Made by a program: the position numbers and the translations under genes. The notes beneath the pieces were generated by a model that saw only the letters and a program-made list of their open reading frames with translations, did no database searches and was not told the origin of the DNA. Below are positions 55,797 to 64,000 of a stretch of DNA of 64,000 nt, in pieces (the stretch's first letter is position 1; each line of letters starts with the position of its first letter). The stretch comes from Sacculina carcini (taxonomy: Eukaryota > Arthropoda > Thecostraca > Sacculinidae), in contig OU696571.1 in assembly GCA_916048095.2 (NCBI GenBank), forward strand, positions 7,448,001 through 7,512,000, given 5' to 3'.

Positions 55797-58700
55797 GCGC
55801 CGCTGTGGCCGTTCCGCGGGTGACGTGGACGGTGTCTCTGGTGTGGCCGCGTCGTTAGGTCCGTCTGGAAAGTCGGGGCCGTCCTCCTGAGGCGTCATCG
55901 ACTCCGCGTCTGGTGTCGGAGACACCGATATAGAGGGTGACTGTCGTGGTGGCCGTGCGCGCGGAGACTGTGGTGACGACGCACGGGTTGGTGATGACGG
56001 TGTGCTTGGTGACGACGATGAGGGTAGCGGCGATGAGCGTTCGGCGGGCGAAGCGTCCAGCATCAGTGATGTGTGCGATTCGGAATTTCCGGATCGGGAC
56101 AGCGCAATCTGTTGATCTCCGGTCTGTTGACTTTTGGAGTCCTGCCGGCTGCTCTCTGCCCGCCGACCTATCGTGATGTCCGGAATGCCGTGCCGACCAC
56201 TGGAAAGCTCCCCGATGTGTCGCAAGAACTGGCGATTTCGGAGCGTAACCCTACCGGATCCGTCTACCTTCACCATGTACTGGTCATAAGGCATGGTCTC
56301 GACGATCGTGCCGGACCGGTCCCAGTGGTTGCGGTGGCGCCCTGTCTGGTTCTGGATTAAAACCCTGGAGCCGGGTACCAGGGGGCGCAGACATCGAGTA
56401 CGCCGGTGGAGACTATCGAATTGCCTGGCAAATCTCACGCGTAGGGCGTCCTCTTGTTGTCGCCAGGTGTCCCGCCACACTGGGTGAACATTGTTTCGAC
56501 TAAACACTTGTGTTCTTGGTGGAACAGGAAGCAGATCATTGGTGGGTCGTCCGAATACGATATGTGATGGCGACAAACCTGTCTCGGGATCGGGCGTGTT
56601 CCGATATTGCAGTAGCCCCGCTGCCACGGCCTCTGTTTGCACACAACCGTCGTTGTTCGTGTTGGTCAATAGCAGTCGTTTCATCGATTTAACCGCGACT
56701 TCCGCTCGTCCGTTGGATTGAGGGAAGTACGCGGAGGACAGTCGATGATGCACGCCCCACCTTGCCAGGAACTCCGTGGTTTCCTTAGCGGTAAACTCCG
56801 ATCCGCCGTCGGTGCTTAGCTCTAGCGGGACGCCGAATGTGGCAAAATAATGGATGAGTGTCTTGATGGCACCTTTGGCACCGTCTGATGCTGTGACAAT
56901 GTGCGGCCAGCCGCTGAAGCGATCAACTATCACGAGATATCCTGTGCCACGTATGGAAAAGAAGTCTGCTGCTATCGCCTGGAATGGCTGGTGTGGCGTT
57001 TGAGACTGTATTGGGGGCATTCGTGACTGCGATGGAGCTATGCGCCAGCATTGTTGACACTGGTTTCGCGTGCTCTCTATGTCCTTGGTGATACCTGGCC
57101 AAAATACGGTCTGTTGCGCCCGACTGAACATCCGGCTGTTGCCCTGATGAGCAGCATGAAGAATCTGGAGCACTTATTTGCGTAAAGCTTCAGGAATTAA
57201 AGCGCGAGACCCGTGCATGATAACATCGTCGACGACGGACAGGACGTCGCGGTGTTGCCAATAGGCTTGAAGGGTTTCAGGAAGATGATCGCGAGATGAA
57301 GGGAAACCCGACTGTATGATGGACATTAGCGTTCGCAAGTCGTCGTCTGCGGCCGTTGAAGTCTTAAGCCGCTCCCAGGTGATCGCACCAAGCTTGGCGG
57401 CTCCAGTCTTCACTATCGCTATCACGTCAGGCTCAACGGTCCAGTCGTTGACGTCATGCGTTCGTAGGGCGCACAACGCGTTGACTTCGTCGGTGTTCTC
57501 GTCATCGCGGTCGGCTCGAGCGGGGTACCGCGATGCGGCGTCTGCGGCTGGTATTTCTTTGCCGGGTATATACACCACGCGAAATTTCCGCATTAATGTT
57601 CGCGATTTTAAGCGAAACAATCTCGGATTCGGGATATCGTCCAGTGCTCTGTCACTGAGTATTCTCACCAATGGTTTATGGTCGGTTGCAATAACCAAGT
57701 CGTGACATCCCAGCGTGAAATATCGACTGTCCTCGAGGGCCCACGCGACGGCCAACATTTCTCCTTCGACAGGGGCATATCTTGTCTCGGCCGAGCGCAG
57801 GAACCGAGACCCAGCTAGTGTGATGCGCCATCCGTCCGGACAACACCCTGGAGTGACAGCCTCACAGTGACAGTGCTTCTGACGAAGCCAGTATCCGACG
57901 CTGGTCTTGGACCAGTCTGGATTTAGGCAAGTTCGCCTTTTGGGGTCGAAAATTTCTACCCCCTCAGTTATGGCGTCAATGATGTCTGCTTTGGATTTCT
58001 CGAAGGCCTCGTCTAGTGTGGGCCCCCATTGGAATGCTGTCTTTGGGCTTAGGAGGGCTTTAAATGGTAACATGAGCTCCTGTGTTCGTCCATAATGCGC
58101 CACCTGGTTAACCAAGCCAAACCACGCCCTGACGTCGGTGATGTTGGTGGGCCGTGGAAACTTCGCGATGGCGTTGATATATTTTGGTAGCGGTTTTACG
58201 CTATTGGCGGTAATCTTAAACCCGGCGAATTTAACCTCCTTTGACGAAAACTGCAGCTTATCGGGGTTTAGAATTATGCCGCACCTGCCAACTTTTTCCA
58301 TGTACTCTATAACCCTCCACCAGTGTGTTTCCAGGTCGGCGTCCCACAACACGACGTCGTCAACGCATTTGGACTTTCTTGGTATACCGGCGATGATTCT
58401 GTCATACCTTTCGGTATAGGCATCCTGAGATGAGAGGAAACCCATAGGCGCTCTCTTGTACCGGAAACGGCCTTGCTCCGTGATAAAAGTCGTTTTATGG
58501 CGATCCTCCGGCGCAATCTCGATTGAGTGGAAGCCGTTCCACGCATCGGTTACAGTTTTGAATACCTCTGGCGGTACTGCTCTAGCCTGCTTCGCAGGGG
58601 GTACTGTATGATGTGTTTCTCTCACACTGTGTTTGTTTAGAGGCTGAAGGTCGATCGTACGCCTGGGTGTGCCGTCACTTTTCGATGTCACCACCATGTT

Positions 58701-60578
58701 GTGCAGCCATGTGAGAGGGGTGCTGGGAGGCACCTTCTCGATCACATCCAACGCTACGTCGTTCTCAAGTTGTTCGGCCACAGCCTCCTGCCAGTGCACC
58801 GGTATGTTCGGTGGACGACGAGTGACCGTGGGCTCTACACTTGGATCAACCCTGATTATCATGGGTGGGCCTTTCATAGATGGCAACGGTTGATGAGGAC
58901 ACGTATTAAGTGTGGAGGACGCATATCTCGACCTGAGCCACGATTCCATACGGTCTCTCGTGTGCATAGATGGATGGAACGGAAGTTGTCGAGGACGACC
59001 TGGAGGTGCGGTTCGCGCTGGACATCCGCATGGTGCTGTCGCTGTGGATATTGGAGCGGTCGACTGTGTCGTTGTGGCTCCCGCGATCGATGTTCCAACC
59101 TTTGGGAAGTCCGAACCGACAATGCCGAGATCGATCATTGCTGATCTGCTCAGATAGAAACGGTCTGTGGAATTCGTGACATAAGCTATGACTGACGTTT
59201 TAAATTGCCTGTTCTGATCGTCTTTGCCGGAAAGCTTTAGACAAATTGCCCCGATGATGTTGATATCGGCGCTGTTCGCGGCTATAATTCGCTTCGTTAC
59301 TTGACTAAGATGTTCACGGCGCAGCCCGACCTTTTTTAACGCGGACATTCCCATCAAGCACACTTGAGCGCCAGAATCGGCGATGGCAGTAATGATCGCT
59401 GTGCGCTGCGGGGGCGGGTTGATTCGCGCCTGTTGGTACGCATCAGCGTCGATCGTCACTCTTAGTCTCACAGTTGGGTGTGGGCGAGCTTCGGCTTGCC
59501 ACCATCCGGGTGTGTCAAACGGCGATTTGTCCATTGCCAGAGTGCCGCGATGGCGCCTACTGATGATACCCACCGTCGGAGCATAAGACGTTTTTACCAC
59601 CTGTGCCGCGGATACATGGTGGAACAGCGCCTCTGGAGGCTCGGACTTGGCGGATGGTTGTGTAAGCGACCTTGCCTTTTTCCAGCACTCGAGACACGTG
59701 CTGAACTCTCTTATTTTTCCTCGAATCAGGCCATACTTCTGGGTGTATCGACCGCATTCGCACCTGAATTTACGCCGCAATTTAGCCGCGTCCTCCCGAT
59801 TTGGCGAAGCGCATGCTGTTGGTGAGCGCTGAGAGGCCTGACGTTTGTAGGCACTTGCTGCTACTCCCGCGCTTTCAGTCATCATTGCCCTGTTGGCGAT
59901 TTCTTTTCCATCGATGATGGCAATCTTCTCGTTCAGCGACAGATCGTCGACGTTTGCCGTGCTTAGTACATCTTTTTTTATCTCTTCGTCGGCGAGGCCG
60001 TTCATCAGCACCAGTTTTATTATTTCCTCGGTGTAGTCAACGTCCGTGACACCGCTGCATTTTGGCATGGAGCATGATGACGACTTGTGCCACTGACATA
60101 CACCGGCCATGCCTCGGAGGCGCGCGACGTACTGCCGAACCGGTTCCGCGGCATCTTGACTCGACTGGAGTAGCTGCGTCCGTCTAACACTAAGTGCAAC
60201 ACTCAACACGGCCAAGCGTTTCATGGATGAGAGTATTCCTGCCTCAGTTTTGGTGGCGATATTCGGGTCCTCCCTGAATAGAGTCGCCTCTAGCTCTGGC
60301 TCGCAGCAAGCGATGAGTTGGGCTGCTGCGTTGGTTGGTGTAAGGTCAGTGCCCCTCCTGAAGACTTCCCATCTTCTGACAAACGCCATCCACTCGTCCT
60401 CGCTGATCGCCTGCTGAAGTGTCGGCCGGTTAATACGCGGAGGCTTCTGGCGTGCTTCCTCAGATGCATCATGTACATTTCGTTGGTGCAACTGCATAAG
60501 AGCCACACATGTAGCGATGTCGTCGGCCGACTTCACCTCGTTGCAACCGCTTGCCTCGCATTTGAGTGTGATCGGCAT
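55752..60578 (-). pseudogene. gag-pol: Gypsy element 5 Gag-Pol, single frame with an in-frame TAA before integrase
   Basis: One frame of about 1608 codons with a TAA at 57174-57176; both sides are in the same frame, and translation downstream could only restart or read through. N-terminus: CEASGC...H-x4-H finger-like segment, Gag region, then CECGRYTQKYGLI / CLECWKKAR as knuckle substitute. Protease ADSGAQVCLMG. RT with TTFITEQGRFRYKRAPMGF and a core box CVDDVVLWD (C for the usual Y). RNase H (LNPDWSKTSVGYWL, ATDHKPLVRIL, GKEIPAADAASRYP). Integrase: HAAHQGNSRMFSRAQQTVFWPGI, CQQCWRIA, ADFFSIRGTGYLVIVDRF, STDGGSEFTA, NGRAEVAVKSMK. A proline/serine-rich tail ends RRRRKPAYLQDYVVDL. Otherwise complete. 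Confidence 0.9.
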
Positions 60579-60631
60579 GTTGCAGATAGCGGGTGCGACT
60601 TGCGTTTCCTAAGTAGCAATAACTGATATCA

Positions 60632-61021
60632 TGATCAAAAGACCTTCTCGTATGGGTGGACCATGTAATTCCAACGGAATGATATCAGCTGGCAGAAACA
60701 AAATACACAATATAAGCCGATAAAAATAACTGAACACTTAACATCACTAGCGCCAAAGGATTATATACCAAAATAAACTTGACTATCGCTCGTAGTTATT
60801 GTTTACGATTAGTTGTTGTTTGCGATTCATACAGGAAGTTTTATAATACGAAAATACATTGAAAATATAAACACTTACTTATAAACAAAGCGACGCAAGT
60901 TTATACGTGCATAAACAACAAATCACATGAGTTGACCATCTAGTGATGGGCCAAGTATGGATATTCAAATGATATCGATACCACCTTCCGATTCCGATAC
61001 TCACGTATACCGATACCAACA
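60632..61021 (-). repeat. 5' LTR of gypsy element 5
   Basis: Offset of 5345 bp from the 3' LTR, no difference noticed. Followed outside by AAAAC and the resumed CR1-like element A. Confidence 0.92.
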
Positions 61022-63378
61022 AAAACACAAAATCGAGGACTATGACGAACAAACTTAATCAAACTTATAATAAAGGGAACTATGAGAGTCTAAGAGATTA
61101 TTTCGAAAATAGAGATTGGAGCAGTCTCATAAAAGACGAGGATATGGAAAAGAAATATCAAATGTTTTAAATATATATCAGGAAGGACTTTCATGATATG
61201 TACCCAAGTATGAAGGCCGGAGGAAGGGTAAAATGAAATGGTACAACCAGAAATGTGAAGACGCAAAACTGAAAAAAGAGGCTGCGTGGAACAAGATGAG
61301 AAATAGAAATACTGAAAACAATAGAATGATATACAAAATTCCTACAAACAATTATGTGAAAATAAGGCGCCAAGAAGAGAAAAATATGGAAAAGAATATT
61401 GCCGAGAAGAGCAGGGACACACCCAAAATATTCTATACATTTATTGATAAAAAGGTCAGGCAGAGATGCCATTACTCGACTAAAGGTGAACGGAGAAACC
61501 GATGATGATCATTGGGATATAGCAGATATAATGAACAAGAAATTTCAGGACGTATTCACGGATGAAGGTGAGTTTGAAAATCCGGAAAATTCGAAGATGG
61601 AGGAGTTGTGTGGAGATGAAAGATTTCAAAGTGGAATTGAGAAGTGCTGAACAAGATGAGCATGTTAGATGGGACAAAATCTCCTGGCCCGGATGAGGTT
61701 TCTGGAAGGGGTTTGAGAGAATGTAAAGAGATGCCGCTTCTCCCAGTGCATGATATTATTGAAAATTGCCTAAAGTGTGGTAAAGTGCCAACAATTTGTA
61801 AGCGAGCGCAAATAGTACCCATAAACAAAGGATGCTGCAGTAAAGATCCAGGGAACTACATACCAGTGTCATTAACAAGCATAATATCCAAACTATGTGA
61901 GAAAAGTATCAAAGATGTTTGGACAAATCACCTCGACAGGAATGGACTTATAGCTGAAGGACAGTACGGATTTATAAAGCAAAGGTCATGTGCAACCAAT
62001 CTGCTGGATTTTTATACGAGGCTCATTGATTAAACCCAAGAAAGACGGCTGGGCTGACAGTGTATATTTATACTTAATAAGACATTCGACAAGGTTCCGC
62101 ACAATACATTGATATGGAAAATGCGACATCATGGAGTAGAGGGTAAATTGTTAGAATGGATGGATGATTATATGATACCTATAAGCAAGGCAAATGTGCA
62201 CTGTTATTCATCGGAAAAAGTATGAACGGTTGAACGTGAAAAGTGGAGTGCCCCAGGGATCGGTACTAGGACCGATTATGTTCATCGTATACGTAAATGA
62301 CATGGTTGATAGTGTGAGCAGCTACGCTACAGCTACTGGTTGATAGTGTGAGCAGCTACGCTACAGCTACTGGTTGATAGTGTGAGCAGCTACGCTACAG
62401 CTACTGTTATTCATCGGAAAAAGTATGAACGGTTGAACGTGAAAAGTGGAGTGCCCCAGGGATCGGTACTAGGACCGATTATGTTCATCGTATACGTAAA
62501 TGACATGGTTTATAGTGTGAGCAGCTACGCGAGTAGGTTTGCTGATGACGCCAAGCTTATGAGGCGAATTGAAAATGACATGAGTTGTGCAACACTCCAA
62601 AACGATTTAGATAAAATGTACAAATGGAGTAAGTGCTGGAAAATGGAGTTTGGTATCGAAAAATGTAAAGCTATGGATGTTGGAAAAAAAGAAATAGACC
62701 GTCTGGAAAATACAAAATGTGAGAAAAAATATTGCAGAAAGTGACAGAAGAAAAGGATTTGGGAAATATAATGAGGGACACTTTATCACCAGAAGGACAC
62801 ATTAACAAAATCACAGCATATGCATACAGACTAGTTAAAAATATATATACTGCGTTTCGATGTATGGATTAGGATATGTTGAAGAAGCTGATGACGACAA
62901 TGATCCAACCAAGACTAGAATATGCGGCAGTGGTATGGTCTCCGTCTTTGAGGAAGCATATCGACAAACGGGAGATGATACAGAGAGCAGCAACGAAAAT
63001 CGCACAAAGTTTGAGAAGTTTAGAATAAACAGAAAGGTTGATGAAACTAGAACTGACTACGCTCGAAAAGAGAAGACATAGAGGGGAGTTGATATAATTT
63101 TTCAAATACATGAGAGGACTTCCAAAAACGGATCGGTAAGACTGGATTGTTTGGAATGAGAGGGATCAAAGGGGACATGGTATGAAATTGAAAAGATGCC
63201 GACAGAAGAGCAAACAAGACAGTTTTAAAGTTTATAGAAGTTTGTAGAAGCACAGAAAAGTGGAATAGTTCAGACAGCGGGATCATTGAAACCAGAGCAA
63301 TTCAATCGATCAAGGAGCGTCTAGATAAATCAATATTTGGAGACGGGACAGATCGAGCGCAAGCTCATATCCCGTAAT
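61022..63378 (+). pseudogene. CR1-like element A: reverse transcriptase and C-terminal end
   Basis: Linker with WYNQKCEDAKLKKEAAW and KIFYTFIDKKVR. RT blocks: TKSPGPDEVSGRGLREC, VPTICKRAQIVPINKG, VSLTSIISKLCEKSI, YGFIKQRSCATNLLDFY, TFDKVPHNTLIWKM, SGVPQGSVLGPIMFIVYVNDM and RFADDAKLMRRI. The C-terminal part (KDLGNIMRDTLSPEGHINKI, RLEYAAVVWSP) follows in shifting frames, ending near FGDGTDRA at about 63355. It matches the fragment 1858-3279/9779 block by block, including the final FGD, so both are one family. Local duplications occur at 62201-62510. Confidence 0.82.
62201..62510 (+). repeat. 203-bp duplication with a 34-bp triplication in the RT of element A
   Basis: CTGTTATTCATCGGAAAAAG occurs at 62201 and again at 62404. 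Between them GGTTGATAGTGTGAGCAGCT heads a 34-bp unit present three times (62304, 62338, 62372). The duplication covers the PQGSVLGP block of RT. Confidence 0.9.
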
Positions 63379-63466
63379 GCACAAATAGGTGAGCACACAA
63401 AGTGGAAGGGAGAAACACACAAATGAATATAAAGAGAGTGAGGGAGAGAGAGCGGCCAGCACTCAC
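63379..63466 (-). other. GPHR intron start, 5' splice side
   Basis: Intron sequence between the 3' end of CR1-like element A and the donor site GTGAGT at 63466 (minus strand). Purine-rich on the plus strand (GAGAGTGAGGGAGAGAG); no element recognised. Confidence 0.6.
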
Positions 63467-63610
63467 TATGAAAATCTTCCACGAGCAATAGAGCGAGAAA
63501 AAGTAGCCAAGAAAGTTGAAGTATTTTCCGCGCCACGTCTTGGACCACTCGACTCGCTCCAACATTGCGTGCAGATCGACGCTCTCCAAGAATAACTGAC
63601 GAAATACTTC
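63467..63610 (-). CDS. GPHR: GPHR/GPR89 (Golgi pH regulator), first exon in window
   Basis: A 144-bp phase-0 exon of 48 codons. It includes RQLFLESVDLHAM and KYFNFLGYFFSLYCSWKIFI, the second being one of the best-conserved blocks of Golgi pH regulator proteins and a membrane helix. Minus-strand acceptor GACAG ends at 63611; donor GTGAGT starts at 63466. It is followed, after the 52-kb intron, by the exon 10926-11111, with correct family spacing. The hydrophilic N-terminal part (SVDLHAMLERVEWSKTWRGK) is the loop before that helix. Family members are about 455 residues; the three exons here cover roughly the middle third (132 residues). No defect seen. Confidence 0.94.
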
Positions 63611-64000
63611 CTGTCGCGCCCAACACACAAACACACACGTACACACGCAAATAGCACACCAACATATACACACACGCACATACGCAAACATGAAAATATA
63701 TACATAAACATACACTAACACACACACACGAACAAACACACACATTTTTCAAATTTTCTTTTGGATGAGATTTGTAACGCGCCTTACACCTGAGTCTCTA
63801 AGGCGCTCAATACATAAATGATACATGAACACAATGTTAGAGTCGAGTATGAAAGTAAAAGAGAAATAGTCGAATTACATAAGCAGAGAACATGAGTAAA
63901 GAACTCCCAAGTAATGAACAATAAGCCTAACAAATACAACATTACGTAAACGTAAGAACCTCTAAATAACACATGAGAGGCATACATATGAAGTAATGGG
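63611..64000 (-). other. Upstream GPHR intron
   Basis: Starts with a CA-rich tract (63621-63745), a purine-poor run for the minus-strand acceptor, then AT-rich sequence. The preceding GPHR exon is not visible here and should be to the right of 64000. Confidence 0.65.

Larger units (their letters stand above)
55287..61021 (-). mobile_element. Ty3/gypsy element 5, one nonsense codon
   Basis: 5735 bp on the minus strand. LTRs 55287-55676 (3') and 60632-61021 (5'), 390 bp, apparently identical; TSD AAAAC (55282-55286, 61022-61026); PPT CTGGGGGGGA at the 3' LTR. A single long gag-pol frame spans 60578 to 55752 with one in-frame TAA. No standard tRNA PBS was recognised next to the 5' LTR (TGATATCAGTTATTGC). 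Inserted in CR1-like element A between endonuclease and RT. Recent. Confidence 0.92.

Noticed and set aside
57174-60578. Two separate genes, gag-RT and integrase, in gypsy element 5
   Set aside because: Both are in the same frame and touch at a single TAA; the order of domains is that of one polyprotein.

Overview
The window looks like a piece of an invertebrate animal nuclear genome. It has spliced exons with GT/AG borders, long (CA)n and (TA)n arrays, and many metazoan retrotransposon families. I cannot name the species. No rRNA, tRNA, CRISPR or bacterial-type gene was recognised.

The only host gene I can support is GPHR/GPR89 (Golgi pH regulator), on the minus strand and present as three consecutive exons: 63467-63610, 10926-11111 and 10271-10336. 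All three are in phase 0 with canonical splice sites. The first two are separated by an intron of 52,355 bp (11112-63466). The rest of the gene lies outside the window: earlier exons to the right of 64000, later exons to the left of 1. Nearly everything else here is intronic mobile DNA.

Left part (1-10270, downstream intron): a minus-strand non-LTR ORF1 with PHD-like and CCHC fingers (149-1432); a CR1-like reverse transcriptase 3' end with an internal duplication (1858-3279, resuming 9779-9863); and, inserted in it, an essentially intact CsRn1/Kabuki-type Ty3/gypsy element with identical-looking 1138-bp LTRs (3280-9774).

Giant intron (11112-63466): the base layer is one decayed CR1-like element on the plus strand. 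Its ORF1 is at 12234-13190, its endonuclease starts at about 13250 and resumes at 54733, and its RT runs from 61022 to about 63378. Two insertions split it. One is a TIR element with a TTA target duplication (13439-54729). The other is a gypsy element (55287-61021, TSD AAAAC). Inside the TIR element lie, left to right: a second CsRn1-type gypsy (13559-19344, TSD ACGT); a non-LTR element (about 19.9-26.9 kb) carrying a 5'-truncated RNase H-bearing element (20139-21931), an ORF1-only deletion derivative of that same family (about 22200-23806) and a hAT-like element (25509-26785); and an L2/Daphne-like element on the minus strand (about 27.25-53.7 kb). That last element is broken by a third gypsy (28946-34724, itself holding a hAT-like element), a third hAT-like element (35268-46808) and a copia element (48723-53300). 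The third hAT-like element holds two foldback elements and a fourth gypsy, which in turn holds a third foldback element. The nesting is supported by target-site duplications and by host reading frames that continue across the insertions.

The most noteworthy points are the 52-kb retrotransposon-filled GPHR intron, the -1 frameshift heptamer abutting the gag stop in both CsRn1-type elements, the ORF1-only retrotransposon, a possible self-priming hairpin in the fourth gypsy, and a TA-flanked palindromic foldback family with 21-bp terminal repeats.
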